Positions 40,524-50,505 of a stretch of DNA of 64,000 nucleotides are shown piece by piece. The notes under the pieces were generated by a model that ran no database searches, had not been told where the DNA came from, and worked only from the letters and a program-made list of their open reading frames with translations. The position numbers and the translations under genes were made by a program. Numbering within the stretch: the stretch's first letter is position 1; every line of letters starts with the position of its first letter. The stretch lies in NCBI RefSeq assembly GCF_008973665.1, contig NZ_WACP01000017.1, positions 62,001 to 126,000 of the forward strand, read 5' to 3'. This DNA is from Paenibacillus tengchongensis (lineage in GTDB: Bacteria > Bacillota > Bacilli > Paenibacillales > Paenibacillaceae).

Positions 40524-42899
40524 ATGAGCGGAGAGAATGTTAGCTACAGCTGGAAATTGAAATACAGTCAACCGGCGGTGGAATGGGAAGAGGCGCTGCC
40601 CCTGGGCAACGGGCATATGGGAGCCATGGTCTTCGGCGGAACAGTCCGTGAACGGCTGCAGCTTAATGAAGACACCCTGTGGTCCGGATTCCCGCGTGAC
40701 ACCAATAATTATGAAGCGCTGCGCTATTTGAAGCGGGTACGGGCCATGCTGGCGGAGGGGCGCTACGCGGAAGCGGAAGAAGTGGTTAACGCAAAGATGC
40801 TGGGCGTCAATTGTCAGGCTTATATGCCGCTCGGCGATCTGTATATCGGACACCTGGCGGCCGCGGATGCAGACACCTATGAACGGGAGCTGGATCTCGA
40901 CAGCGGCATTGCCAGAGTGGCTTACCGGACGGGAGCAGGAGCGTTTACCCGCGAGGCTTTTGTCAGCGCCCCTGACGATGTAACCGTCGTGAGGCTTACC
41001 GGCGAGGCCAAAGGTGGACTGCAGGCGGAGCTGTCGCTGCGCAGCGATTTGAAGGCTTCGGCCGAATATGACGGTGAATATTTGGTGCTGCAGGGCGTCG
41101 CACCGACGCATATCGCCGACAATTATCACCAGGACCATCCAGGAGCCATTCTGTATGAGGATGGTTTGGGGATGCGCTTTGAGCTTCACCTGCAAGTCGT
41201 AGCCCAGGGCGGAAGTGTGGAGTATGCGGACGGCAAGCTGGTCATTTCCGGTGCCGATGAAGCGCTGCTGCTGCTTGCTTCGGCGACGAATTACAAGGAA
41301 ATGAAGCAGCGGGCGGGCCATCTGGCGGTGACGGAAGAAGGTGGCACTGCGGATCTTACCGCAGATTGCCGGCGGCGGCTGGCAGCGGCAGCGGCCCGCT
41401 CCTATGATGAGCTCCGCGGGCGGCATGTAGCCGACCACCAGGCGCTGTTCCGCCGGGTAGAGCTTGATCTCGGCGGACAGGAGAAGGCGGAACTGCCGAC
41501 CGATCAGCGGCTGGCCGCTTACCAGTCCGGCGGGAAAGATCCGCAGCTCGAGGCATTGTTGTTCCAGTATGGGCGTTATCTGCTGATCGCCAGCTCCCGT
41601 CCGGGTACACAGGCGGCCAATCTGCAGGGGATCTGGAATCAGCATGTGACCCCGCCGTGGAACAGCAACTATACGACCAATATCAATACCCAGATGAATT
41701 ACTGGCTGGCTGAAGTCGGCAATCTGCACGAATGCCATGAGCCGCTGATGGATTTCATCCGCGAAGCCAGCGAGACGGGGGCCAGAACCGCCCGGGTACA
41801 TTACGGTGCCCGCGGCTGGGTCGCCCATCACAACGTGGACCTCTGGCGCAGCACCGTGCCGTCGGGCGGGGATGCCAGCTGGGCATTCTGGCCGCTGGGC
41901 GGCGTGTGGCTGAGCCGCCATCTCTGGGAACACTATCTGTATGAGCCGGACCGCACTTATCTGGAAGAACGCGCCTATCCGCTGATGAAAGGCGCAGCAC
42001 TGTTTGCGCTGGATTGGCTGGTAGAGCGGGAAGACGGTCTCTTGGTTACCAGCCCGTCGACCTCGCCGGAGAACCGTTTCCTGGATGCAGACGGCAAGCC
42101 ATGCAGCGTATCGAAGGGTACAGCAATGGATATGACGCTGATCCGTGAGCTGTTCGGCCACTGTATCGAGGCGGCGAGGCTGCTGGACGCCGATGCGGAG
42201 TTCCGGCGGCTGCTGGAAGAGACGCTACCCCGTCTGACACCGCTGCAGATCGGTGAAGACGGCCGCCTGCTCGAATGGAGCGAGCCCTTCGCGGAAGCCG
42301 AGCCTGGTCACCGCCATGTCTCCCACTTATACGGCCTGTATCCCGGCAAAATCATCAATGAGCGGGATACGCCGGAGCTGGTGGAGGCCGGCCGGCGTAC
42401 TCTGGAGCACCGCATCTCTTCAGGCGGCGGCCATACCGGCTGGAGCTGCGCCTGGCTGATTAACTTCTATGCCCGGCTGCAGGACGGGGAGACGGCTCAC
42501 AGCTTTGTCCGTACGCTGCTTACGCGCTCGATCTATCCGAATCTGTTCGATGCGCATCCGCCGTTCCAGATTGACGGCAACTTCGGCGCAGCGGCAGGGA
42601 TCGCCGAAATGCTGCTGCAAAGCCACCTGGACGAGATCAGCCTGCTGCCTGCCCTTCCGGCAGACTGGCAGAACGGCAAGGTCACAGGTCTTAAAGCGCG
42701 CGGCGGGCTTACGGTTGACATCGAATGGCGGGAGCATGCGCTGGTCTCAGCGCGGATTGCCGCCGGACATGATTGCGAGTACCGGCTGCGCTATGTGCGC
42801 GGACTGAAGGTCCAGCTTCCGGACGGCAGCGGGCTGGCGGCAGAGCAGCCGATTTCATTCAAGGCCGGAGAAGTCTATAGCATTACGGTGAGCTTATAA
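40524..42899 (+). CDS. Glycoside hydrolase family 95 (alpha-L-fucosidase type)
   Basis: This 791-residue protein has the GH95 landmarks: GNGHMGAMVFGG and NEDTLWSG near the N-terminus, TNINTQMNYW (the two conserved Asn) near residue 388, SPSTSPENRF (catalytic Glu) near residue 515 and FQIDGNFGAAAG (conserved Asp) near residue 689. There is no signal peptide, so it should act in the cytoplasm on imported sugar. Known activities are 1,2-alpha-L-fucosidase and alpha-L-galactosidase; which one applies cannot be told. ATG 40524 follows GCGGAGGACAAG. It ends the oligosaccharide locus 36559-42899 and agrees with import followed by intracellular cleavage. Confidence 0.88.
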   Translation: MSGENVSYSWKLKYSQPAVEWEEALPLGNGHMGAMVFGGTVRERLQLNEDTLWSGFPRDTNNYEALRYLKRVRAMLAEGRYAEAEEVVNAKMLGVNCQAYMPLGDLYIGHLAAADADTYERELDLDSGIARVAYRTGAGAFTREAFVSAPDDVTVVRLTGEAKGGLQAELSLRSDLKASAEYDGEYLVLQGVAPTHIADNYHQDHPGAILYEDGLGMRFELHLQVVAQGGSVEYADGKLVISGADEALLLLASATNYKEMKQRAGHLAVTEEGGTADLTADCRRRLAAAAARSYDELRGRHVADHQALFRRVELDLGGQEKAELPTDQRLAAYQSGGKDPQLEALLFQYGRYLLIASSRPGTQAANLQGIWNQHVTPPWNSNYTTNINTQMNYWLAEVGNLHECHEPLMDFIREASETGARTARVHYGARGWVAHHNVDLWRSTVPSGGDASWAFWPLGGVWLSRHLWEHYLYEPDRTYLEERAYPLMKGAALFALDWLVEREDGLLVTSPSTSPENRFLDADGKPCSVSKGTAMDMTLIRELFGHCIEAARLLDADAEFRRLLEETLPRLTPLQIGEDGRLLEWSEPFAEAEPGHRHVSHLYGLYPGKIINERDTPELVEAGRRTLEHRISSGGGHTGWSCAWLINFYARLQDGETAHSFVRTLLTRSIYPNLFDAHPPFQIDGNFGAAAGIAEMLLQSHLDEISLLPALPADWQNGKVTGLKARGGLTVDIEWREHALVSARIAAGHDCEYRLRYVRGLKVQLPDGSGLAAEQPISFKAGEVYSITVSL

Positions 42900-42917
42900 A
42901 GAGACGGTGTTGCAGCG

Positions 42918-42957
42918 CAGGCCGGCCGGGGATTTCCCGGCCGGCCTGTTTTTTTCA
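42918..42957 (+). terminator. Terminator of the GH95 gene
   Basis: CAGGCCGGCCGGG pairs with CCCGGCCGGCCTG around GATTT, followed by seven T. Confidence 0.95.
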
Positions 42958-43150
42958 GTCTGCGAAAGTCGAAAGTGTAAGGAATTCCCCGGGGTGCCGA
43001 TAATAAGGTATAGGTGAACAGTTTCCACCGGAGCGGCCGGATGCTTTTTTATTGAAAGCAATGGTTGTACGTAATGGATCTGGAGCATTTAATATAACAA
43101 GAACCTTTCGCCTGTGGGCGATTTAATCATGCAGGGGGAACAGAGGGACC

Positions 43151-44293
43151 ATGGGAAAGAAACAAAGATCGCTGATGAAGGCCGTTCTTGGCGGCATGCT
43201 GGTGTTTGCGGCTTTGCCGCCTTTGCTGTATTGGGGATGGGATCAGGCCTACGCCGCCAGTGCAGTTAAGCTCGGATCGGTGAGCGAAATGACCCAGAAG
43301 CTGACGGGGGCAATGAGCAACCGCCGGGAGACCATTGAATTTGTCTATGCAGGCAAGACGGCAGGCTTGAAGGCCCAGGTGCAGAGCGCCATTGATAAAG
43401 CTATGGGCAGTGACCCTTATTTGTACTACATCATCGACAACTACGCGTTTTCGTACCGGGGCAATTCGCGTTCGGTCAATGTGACGGTGAAGGTGGAATA
43501 CCGGGAGACTCTCCAGCAGACGGCTTATGTGAATCAGCGGGTCAAACAGATTTTGCAGCAGATTATTACACCCGGCATGAACAATCACCAGAAGATTAAG
43601 GCTATCCATGACTGGGTGGTGCTGCATCTCAAATATGACAATACGTACAGCAAATATACGGCTTATGAAGGGCTCCAAAGCGGCAGTACCGTATGCCAGG
43701 GTTATTCCTTGCTGACCTATAAGCTGCTGCTTGGCGCAGGAATCCCCAACAAGATTGTGGAGGGGACGGCCCGGGCGGAGGGGAAGGCGGCGCAGAGCCA
43801 CGCCTGGAATCTTGTGCAGCTTGAGGGAGCATGGTACCATCTCGATACCACCTGGGACGATCCATCCACGACCGGCAGCATGGCTGATGAAATCAGCACG
43901 GCTTACTATATGCGCACAGATGCTCAAATGCGCCGTGACCATAGCTGGAGCAAGCCCTACCCCGCGGCTGTCACGTTATACGCCAAGACGCTGGCGGATC
44001 TGGTCAGCCGCGAGGGAACGGGTACCGTTGTATACCAGAAGCTGCAGGAAGCGCTGGACTACCATCTGTACGAGGAAGAGCAGGTGGTTACATCCGCAGC
44101 CGGACTGCAGCAGCTTGTCCAGCAATCCGTTTCGGCCGGGGAGCAAGCGCTGCTGTTCCGCTACCGCGGCACTGAGAGCTCGCTGAAGATTGCCTTGCAG
44201 GAGCTGTACAGCCTGGGGCTGAAGCAGTTGTCCTACAGCAGCAGCCCTTTTGATAATACCGGCGACCTGAAGGTGTACATCACCTGGCAATAG
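43151..44293 (+). CDS. Transglutaminase-like domain protein, secreted
   Basis: This 380-residue protein begins with a signal peptide or anchor (MGKKQRSLMKAVLGGMLVFA...). The central transglutaminase/protease core has the catalytic triad Cys182 (STVCQGYS), His217 (SHAWNLVQL) and Asp232 (HLDTTWDD). The N-terminal 100 residues resemble a substrate-binding domain, and a C-terminal region of about 110 residues after the core has no known motif. Such proteins process or crosslink envelope proteins. The start follows GGGGGAACAGAGG. It is monocistronic and convergent with the lysine permease, separated by the terminator at 44431. Confidence 0.8.
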   Translation: MGKKQRSLMKAVLGGMLVFAALPPLLYWGWDQAYAASAVKLGSVSEMTQKLTGAMSNRRETIEFVYAGKTAGLKAQVQSAIDKAMGSDPYLYYIIDNYAFSYRGNSRSVNVTVKVEYRETLQQTAYVNQRVKQILQQIITPGMNNHQKIKAIHDWVVLHLKYDNTYSKYTAYEGLQSGSTVCQGYSLLTYKLLLGAGIPNKIVEGTARAEGKAAQSHAWNLVQLEGAWYHLDTTWDDPSTTGSMADEISTAYYMRTDAQMRRDHSWSKPYPAAVTLYAKTLADLVSREGTGTVVYQKLQEALDYHLYEEEQVVTSAAGLQQLVQQSVSAGEQALLFRYRGTESSLKIALQELYSLGLKQLSYSSSPFDNTGDLKVYITWQ

Positions 44294-44430
44294 CTGCGTT
44301 GCTGAACTGAAGCATACGCTCTGGACATGAAGCGCCGTACAGCATGGCAGCTGCGCGGAAATGAGCATGAAGGGCACCAAAGTCCGTTGGCAAGGGGAAA
44401 AGTGCCGCGGGTTCACCCGGAACGTCAAAG

Positions 44431-44482
44431 AAGCTGTCCAACACAGCCATTGTTATGGCTCTGTAGGGACAGCTCCTTTTTG
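44431..44482. terminator. Terminator between convergent genes
   Basis: AGCTGTCC and GGGACAGCT form an outer stem with an inner stem CAGCCAT/ATGGCT; CTCCTTTTTG follows on the plus strand. Confidence 0.65.
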
Positions 44483-44513
44483 TTCTGGCGTGGTCGCCAA
44501 GAGACGGGGCGGA

Positions 44514-46013
44514 CTAAACTTCGTTGGTGCTCAGATCACACTGCTCCAGAGGTACCACCTTGGTCTTCTTGATCCAGCGGTAGCCGAACCAGATGAGCAG
44601 GAACAGCGGCAGACTGATGTAGGACACCAGTACGCCATACCAGTCGATCGAGCCGCCGGAGAAGGCCCCCATGTTCTGGCCCAGGACGGCAATGAGACAG
44701 AGTACAAAGGCAAAGATCGGACCGAACGGGAACCATCTGGCCCGGTACGGAAGCTCATCGAGCGAATGGCCCTGCTTCACAAATGCGCGGCGGAAGCGGT
44801 AATGGCAGACGGCAATGCCGAGCCAGTTGATGAAGCCGCACATCCCTGAGGCGTTGAGCAGCCAGTTGTAGACGGCGCCGTCGCCGAAGAACGAGGCCAG
44901 GAAGGCGAGCATGCCTACAGCTGTAGTAACCAGCAATGCGCCGACCGGGACGCCCCGGCTGTTCAGCTTGCCCAGCGCACGCGGGGCCATACCGTCCTTA
45001 GCCATCGCGTAGAGCACGCGGGTGGCGGCGTACATCCCTGAGTTGCCTGCGGACAGCACGGAGCTGAGGATGACGGCGTTCATGACCGAAGCAGCAAAGG
45101 CCAGCCCGGCTTTGTTAAAGATAATGGTGAACGGGCTGACGCCGATGTCGTCGATGCCGCCCCGCAGCAGATCCGGATTGGTGTACGGAATCAGCATGCC
45201 GATGACCAGAATGGCGAAAATGTAAAAAATCAGGATGCGCCAGAACACCTGGCGGATCGCCCGCGGCACGTTGCGGCGCGGATTCTCGCTCTCGCCGGCG
45301 GCTACGCCTACCAGCTCGGTGCCCTGGAAGGAGAAGCCGGCGGCCATAAATACGCCGACGAAGGCGAAGAAGCCGCCGTGGAAGGAGCTTCCGCCGAGCT
45401 GGAAGTTGCTGAAGCCGACGGCTTCGCCGCCCATGATACCGAAGATCATCAGTACGCCAACAACCAGGAAGATGATGACCGTGACGATCTTGATGATTGC
45501 GAACCAGTATTCCGATTCGCCGTAGCCGCGGGAAGACAGGACGTTGAGCCCGAACATCAGCAGCAGGAAGAGCAGGCTCCATAGCGCCGAGTTGCTGTCC
45601 GGGAACCAGTACTTAATGATGACCGTGGCAGCTGCCAGCTCGGCGGCAATGGTTACGGCCCAGTTGTACCAGAAGTTCCAGCCGATGGCGAAGCCGAAAG
45701 CTGGGCTGACAAACCGGGTGCCGTAGGTGCTGAACGATCCGGAATCAGGCATATACGTCGCCATTTCGCCCAGACTGGTCATCAGGAAGTAGACCATGAT
45801 TCCGACCGCCACATAGGCGAGCAATGCGCCGCCGGGACCGGAGGAGGCAATGGCCCCGCCGCTGGCGAGGAAGAGGCCGGTCCCGATGGAGCCGCCGAGG
45901 GCGATCATCGTCAGATGCCGGGCCTTAAAGGTTTTACGCAGCGCGGGTCCGCCGGCGTTGCCGCCGGAGTGCAGCGCTCCGTTATCTTGTTGTGCTTGCA
46001 TGAATAAAGACAC
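44514..46013 (-). CDS. lysP: Amino acid permease, probably lysine
   Basis: This 499-residue APC-family permease has about twelve membrane segments and the family start region LKAIALGGSIGTGLFLASGG-like text (here TMIALGGSIGTGLFLASG, near residue 35). GTELVGVAAGESENPRRNVP (near residue 220) is the conserved amino acid permease loop. The substrate assignment rests on the lysine riboswitch in its leader, since L-box elements control lysine synthesis and uptake; the sequence is close to LysP/GabP-type proteins. It is read on the minus strand after the riboswitch and terminator at 46085-46370. It is monocistronic. Confidence 0.85.
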   Translation of the reverse strand: MSLFMQAQQDNGALHSGGNAGGPALRKTFKARHLTMIALGGSIGTGLFLASGGAIASSGPGGALLAYVAVGIMVYFLMTSLGEMATYMPDSGSFSTYGTRFVSPAFGFAIGWNFWYNWAVTIAAELAAATVIIKYWFPDSNSALWSLLFLLLMFGLNVLSSRGYGESEYWFAIIKIVTVIIFLVVGVLMIFGIMGGEAVGFSNFQLGGSSFHGGFFAFVGVFMAAGFSFQGTELVGVAAGESENPRRNVPRAIRQVFWRILIFYIFAILVIGMLIPYTNPDLLRGGIDDIGVSPFTIIFNKAGLAFAASVMNAVILSSVLSAGNSGMYAATRVLYAMAKDGMAPRALGKLNSRGVPVGALLVTTAVGMLAFLASFFGDGAVYNWLLNASGMCGFINWLGIAVCHYRFRRAFVKQGHSLDELPYRARWFPFGPIFAFVLCLIAVLGQNMGAFSGGSIDWYGVLVSYISLPLFLLIWFGYRWIKKTKVVPLEQCDLSTNEV

Positions 46014-46084
46014 TCCTTCGTTAGGTTGTCATGGATTTGTTCATGAGCGGGAGTGGCCTGCGCGCGTAAAGCGCCGATGGAACG

Positions 46085-46370
46085 CAAAAAAACCGCAGAC
46101 GGCTGCTGCGGTTCCTGTATATACGGCTGCCGCATCATACTCCCTGTTAAGATAGCGCAACACGAGGGGCGGGTGCGGGGGCCTGGCGGCCTCCGGACAA
46201 ACGCATCGTGACAGTTCCGTCCCTTTCGGAAACGGCCCCAGTCCATGCGGCTTTAAGTAGGAGCAGCGGCACGGGCTTCGGCGAATAGACCTTTCCATGC
46301 GGATCATCGACGGCTCTTTAACGTCTCCCGGCATGTACTCTTCCTATTCGCGACCTCTACCTCATCTTTG
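46085..46370 (-). promoter_or_regulatory. Lysine riboswitch (L-box) with terminator
   Basis: Read on the minus strand from 46368, the leader has GATGAGGTAGAGGTCGCGA, GAAGAGTA, GGGAGACGTTAAAGAGCCG, GGAAAGGTCTATTCGCCGAAG, GACTGGGG and GAAAGGGACGGAACTGTCAC, the ordered hallmarks of the lysine riboswitch. A terminator (ACCGCAG/CTGCGGT then seven T, 46085-46113) lies between the aptamer and the permease. Bound lysine should switch the permease off. Confidence 0.95.
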
Positions 46371-46469
46371 GTATGATGAGGCTATCTTTATACAATTATG
46401 AACATAGACAGGGATTAGTATAATGCATACATGCCGAACGGAGCAATAACAAAATACGGCAGATCGGTG

Positions 46470-47603
46470 TCAGGTCCGCCGGCGCTCCGACATTTGCTGC
46501 CAGACGGTTCCGGCCGCTTCTTCGCCGGCGGCGATCCGCTCGAGCGCCATGCGGGCCTGCAAGCCGACCTCGAATTCCGGATCGTCGGCGGCAGACCGGA
46601 GCGCTTCTTCGGCTTCGGCAGTCCCGACCTCGTACAGGAAGCGGGCCGCCCGCCAGCGGACGAGCTTGCTGGAATCGCCCAGCGCCTCCATCATTACCGG
46701 AGTCGCCGCCGGATCGCCGATGTCCGACAGCGTATCCCCGGCCGTGCGCCGCACCGCCGGAGCGCTGTCCGCCATCGCCTCATAAAGCAGCTCCATCGCT
46801 TCCGGCGTGCGGAGGTCGCCCAGATACACGACGGCCAATCTGCGGACCTGCAGCTTGGGGTCGTGCAGCGCCGCCCGCAGCTGCGGCAGCAGCTCCGGCT
46901 CCGCGCCAAGGTTCTCCAGCGCGGCGTAACGCACGCGCCAATCCTCGCTTCTCAGGTCCTGCAGCAGCTCGGAGTGTTCCTTCTTCTGTCGCTGCTCGAC
47001 GAACTCGCCGCTGGTGCCGTGCGCAATGGCCTGCTGCACGAGGGAATCGAGGCGCTCCTGCGGATACGCCGCCTCCAGCTCCTGTTCGACCTCGCGCGCA
47101 ATCTCGGCCGGCTCGCCGTAACGCACGCCGTAGTCGGTCAGCTTGCGCTCTTTGATCAGCACGGCGCTGGCCACATCCGTCACCGCCTGCGTGAAACGGG
47201 CGGCGAGGGCGATGCGCTCTTCGCCGCCGCCGGTCTTCACGCGGACCTGCATCGGGATGCCGCGGAACATTTGCACGAAGACCTGCGATTCACCGTAGTG
47301 GGCGCCGCCCTCGTCGCTGCCGGCCTGCACATCGGCGCTGAGGCCTTCCGCGCCGAAGCGGGCCTGCACCTCGCGGAGAATGGCTGCCCAGTCTGCGCTG
47401 CTCTTGCGCTCCAGGGCGGCAAAATCCGCTGCATGGTAGATGCTGGTCACCCCGGGAATGCCGAGCATTTCCCGCGCCCAGCTTGGTGCGCTGCGCAGGC
47501 TTTCCGGTGTATAGGTCCGGCGGATGCCAGGCTCCAGGCTCTCGTCCAGATGAAGCTTCATCGTATTTGGACTCGGCGTCGGTTCAATAAAGGTTATCTT
47601 CAT
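46470..47603 (-). CDS. CvfC/YpgR-like protein: Nfu-type N-domain plus HEAT repeats
   Basis: This 377-residue protein starts with an Nfu-type N-terminal domain (MKITFIEPTPSPNTMKLHLD, LLGIPGVTSIYHAADF; about residues 1-95) but lacks the C-terminal Nfu cysteine pair. A middle linker follows, then several HEAT repeats (RSEDWRVRYAALENLGAEP, DPKLQVRRLAVVYLGDL, DSAPAVRRTAGDTLSDIGDP; about residues 215-360). It matches the conserved virulence factor C family of Staphylococcus and YpgR of Bacillus. ATG 47603 follows AAGGGGAAGC; upstream in-frame codons have no site. Its molecular role is not known; HEAT repeats suggest a protein partner. Confidence 0.75.
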   Translation of the reverse strand: MKITFIEPTPSPNTMKLHLDESLEPGIRRTYTPESLRSAPSWAREMLGIPGVTSIYHAADFAALERKSSADWAAILREVQARFGAEGLSADVQAGSDEGGAHYGESQVFVQMFRGIPMQVRVKTGGGEERIALAARFTQAVTDVASAVLIKERKLTDYGVRYGEPAEIAREVEQELEAAYPQERLDSLVQQAIAHGTSGEFVEQRQKKEHSELLQDLRSEDWRVRYAALENLGAEPELLPQLRAALHDPKLQVRRLAVVYLGDLRTPEAMELLYEAMADSAPAVRRTAGDTLSDIGDPAATPVMMEALGDSSKLVRWRAARFLYEVGTAEAEEALRSAADDPEFEVGLQARMALERIAAGEEAAGTVWQQMSERRRT

Positions 47604-47767
47604 ACGTTTCGCTTCCCCTTTGTCAACGACTCTTGTCACAATGACAGTATATCCGCATTTTACATCATTTGCTCCGGGGAACACAAAGCAGCGGAGGGTA
47701 CAACTCGCTTAAGGCTCCAGGGAATTGGGTAAAATTTGTATTAGATCATTAAGGAGAGGTGCCGTAG

Positions 47768-48757
47768 ATGGCCAGATTACGCTACAACAATGTCGACAAC
47801 GTCAGCACCGACAAGACGCTCAAGGACCTTCGCCAGTGGCGCGAGGAGCGCCGCCGGAAGAAGAAGGATTATACCTATAAAGTGCCGAACCACCCGCCGC
47901 AGCTGGAATACTTAGGCGGGAACCGGCTGGAGACGACGATTACCTGGATCGGGCACTCCACCTTTTTTCTTCAGTACGAAGGACTGAATATCATTACCGA
48001 CCCGATCTGGGCCCGGCGGCTCGGGTTCGAGAAGCGGATCAGCGAGCCGGGTATAGCGATCCAGGATGTTCCTCCGATTGACCTGATTCTTATCTCCCAT
48101 TCCCATTACGACCATCTGCACCTGAATTCGGTCCGCAAGCTGTACCGGACGGGAACGACCATCGTTGTTCCGGCCGGACTGAAACGGAAAATGCAGCGCA
48201 GAGGCTTCGCGAACTGCCTGGAGATGAAGTGGTGGGAGGAACAGGTCCTAGGACCGGTGAAGCTGTCCTTTGTGCCAACCCAGCACTGGACGCGGCGGAC
48301 GCCGTTTGATACGAACACCTCGCACTGGGGCGGATTCGTACTGGAGCCGTCCGACCCGGACCAGCATCCGCGCGGGGAGGACGGCAAGCGGAAGCTGCCG
48401 CCGAATCTTTATTTTGCCGGAGACAGCGGGTTCTTCCCGGGCTTCAAGGAGATCGGCAGCCGCTACAAAGTACATGTTACAATGATGCCGATCGGCGCCT
48501 ATGAGCCGGAATGGTTCATGAGCTCACAGCATGTCAATCCCGAGGAGGCTGTGCAGGCATTTCTGGATGTCGGTGCAGAGCTGATGATTCCCATGCATTT
48601 CGGCACTTTCCGGCTGGCCGACGATACGGCCCGTGAAGCGCTTGACCGCATGGAGGCGGCCCGCCTGGCGCAGGGGATTTCCGGGGAGCGGATACGTACA
48701 TTGGCCTACGGCGAGACGCTGATTGTGCATCCCGAGGAGCGCTATGCCGACAAGTGA
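47768..48757 (+). CDS. MBL-fold metallo-hydrolase, UlaG/NAPE-PLD type
   Basis: This 329-residue enzyme has the metallo-beta-lactamase motif SHSHYDHLHLNS (near residue 115). Further metal ligands lie in FAGDSGFFPGF and MHFGTFRLAD, and TWIGHSTFFLQYEGLNIITDP precedes the core. It is closest to the family of NAPE-hydrolysing phospholipase D and UlaG, which is known to act on phospholipids or lactones. The start follows AAGGAGAGGTGC. It stands alone, divergent from the cvfC-like gene. No membrane segment is present, so it is cytoplasmic. Confidence 0.85.
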   Translation: MARLRYNNVDNVSTDKTLKDLRQWREERRRKKKDYTYKVPNHPPQLEYLGGNRLETTITWIGHSTFFLQYEGLNIITDPIWARRLGFEKRISEPGIAIQDVPPIDLILISHSHYDHLHLNSVRKLYRTGTTIVVPAGLKRKMQRRGFANCLEMKWWEEQVLGPVKLSFVPTQHWTRRTPFDTNTSHWGGFVLEPSDPDQHPRGEDGKRKLPPNLYFAGDSGFFPGFKEIGSRYKVHVTMMPIGAYEPEWFMSSQHVNPEEAVQAFLDVGAELMIPMHFGTFRLADDTAREALDRMEAARLAQGISGERIRTLAYGETLIVHPEERYADK

Positions 48758-48877
48758 GCGGGCAAGAAGGGACGCTTCGCCTAAGAAGGCGGTAATAGTT
48801 GGTTTTAGAAGCGAAATACCGCCCATTTTATGCTATAATGAGCCGGAACCCTAAGTGAAAAGGATGGTAATGCGAAA

Positions 48878-50503
48878 ATGATAAGTACAAGCGGCGTAAC
48901 ACTCCGCTACGGAAAGCGCGCACTCTTTGAAGACGTAAACATAAAATTCACACCCGGCAACTGCTATGGCCTGATCGGAGCGAACGGGGCCGGCAAGTCG
49001 ACCTTCCTGAAGATTCTGTCCGGAGAGATTGAAGCCAACACAGGCGACGTGCATATGACCCCGGGCGAACGTATGGCGGTCCTGAAGCAGAACCATTTTG
49101 AATACGATGAGTATCAGGTGCTGGAAACGGTCATCATGGGCCACACCCGCCTGTATGAAATCATGAAGGAGAAGGACGCACTGTACGCCAAGAGCGACTT
49201 CTCTGAAGCAGACGGTCTGCGCGCCGGCGAGCTGGAAGGCGAATTCGCCGAGCTGAACGGCTGGGATGCCGAGCCGGATGCGGCTGCGCTCCTGATCGGT
49301 CTGGGCATTACGCGTGAAATGCACGACAAGAAAATGGCCGAACTCAGCGGCAACGAGAAAGTACGTGTCCTGCTGGCCCAGGCCCTGTTCGGTCGTCCGA
49401 ACAACCTGCTGCTTGACGAACCTACCAACCACTTGGACCTGGAATCGATCGGCTGGCTGGAGAACTTCCTCATGGATTATGAAGGCACCGTCATCGTGGT
49501 ATCCCATGATCGTCACTTCCTGAACAAAGTATGTACGCATATTGCAGACATCGACTTCGGTAAGATTCAGATGTACGTCGGCAACTACGACTTCTGGTAT
49601 GAGTCCAGCCAGCTGGCTCAGACATTGCAGCGCGATGCCAACAAGAAGAAAGAAGAGAAGATCAAGGAGCTGCAGGCGTTCATTCAGCGCTTCTCGGCGA
49701 ATGCCTCCAAGTCGAAGCAGGCAACCTCGCGTAAGAAGCAGCTGGACAAAATCACCCTGGACGACATCCGTCCATCCAACCGTAAATATCCGTTCCTCAA
49801 CTTCAAGCCGGAGCGCGAAGCGGGCAAGCAGCTGCTTACCATTACGGGCCTGAGCAAGTCGGTGGACGGTGAGAAGGTGCTGGACGAATTCAGCCTGGTC
49901 GTGAACAAAGGCGACAAAATCGCCTTCGTGGGACCTTACTCCCAGCCGAAATCGCTGCTCTTTGAAGTCATTATGGGCGAACAGGAAGCGGATGCCGGCG
50001 AATATACCTGGGGTGTAACAACGACCCAGGCTTATTTCCCTAAAGATAACTCCAAGTACTTTGACGGTGTAGAGATGAATCTGGTCGAGTGGCTGCGCCA
50101 ATATTCCAAGGACCAGGACGAAACCTTCCTGCGCGGCTTCCTGGGCCGCATGCTGTTCTCCGGCGAAGAAGCGCTGAAGAAGGCGAGCGTATTGTCCGGG
50201 GGCGAGAAGGTCCGCTGCATGCTGGCCAAGATGATGCTTAACGGCGCCAACGTGCTGGTCTTCGACGAACCGACGAACCATTTGGATCTGGAGTCCATTA
50301 CCGCGCTGAACAACGGATTGATCGACTTCGACGGCACGATTCTGTTCACTTCGCATGACCATCAGTTCATCCAGACGATCGCGAACCGTATTGTGGAGAT
50401 TACGCCTACAGGGATTATCGACCGCAGCATGAGCTACGACGAGTATCTGGAGAATCCGGAAATTAAAGAATTGCGCCAGCGCATGTATCCTGTAGAAGCG
50501 TAA
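48878..50503 (+). CDS. ABC-F family ATPase (YkpA type)
   Basis: This 541-residue soluble protein has two ABC cassettes in tandem and no membrane segments. The first has GANGAGKST near residue 36 and a slightly altered signature LSGNEK, the second LSGGEKVRCM; both Walker B regions read DEPTNHLDLES. A linker of about 80 residues rich in Lys and Arg (KKKEEKIKELQAFIQRF) joins them. ABC-F proteins bind ribosomes and clear stalled or drug-bound complexes; the YkpA/AbcF2-like branch is ubiquitous in Bacillota. It is monocistronic; an interspersed repeat and terminator follow. Confidence 0.92.
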   Translation: MISTSGVTLRYGKRALFEDVNIKFTPGNCYGLIGANGAGKSTFLKILSGEIEANTGDVHMTPGERMAVLKQNHFEYDEYQVLETVIMGHTRLYEIMKEKDALYAKSDFSEADGLRAGELEGEFAELNGWDAEPDAAALLIGLGITREMHDKKMAELSGNEKVRVLLAQALFGRPNNLLLDEPTNHLDLESIGWLENFLMDYEGTVIVVSHDRHFLNKVCTHIADIDFGKIQMYVGNYDFWYESSQLAQTLQRDANKKKEEKIKELQAFIQRFSANASKSKQATSRKKQLDKITLDDIRPSNRKYPFLNFKPEREAGKQLLTITGLSKSVDGEKVLDEFSLVVNKGDKIAFVGPYSQPKSLLFEVIMGEQEADAGEYTWGVTTTQAYFPKDNSKYFDGVEMNLVEWLRQYSKDQDETFLRGFLGRMLFSGEEALKKASVLSGGEKVRCMLAKMMLNGANVLVFDEPTNHLDLESITALNNGLIDFDGTILFTSHDHQFIQTIANRIVEITPTGIIDRSMSYDEYLENPEIKELRQRMYPVEA

Positions 50504-50505
50504 AA

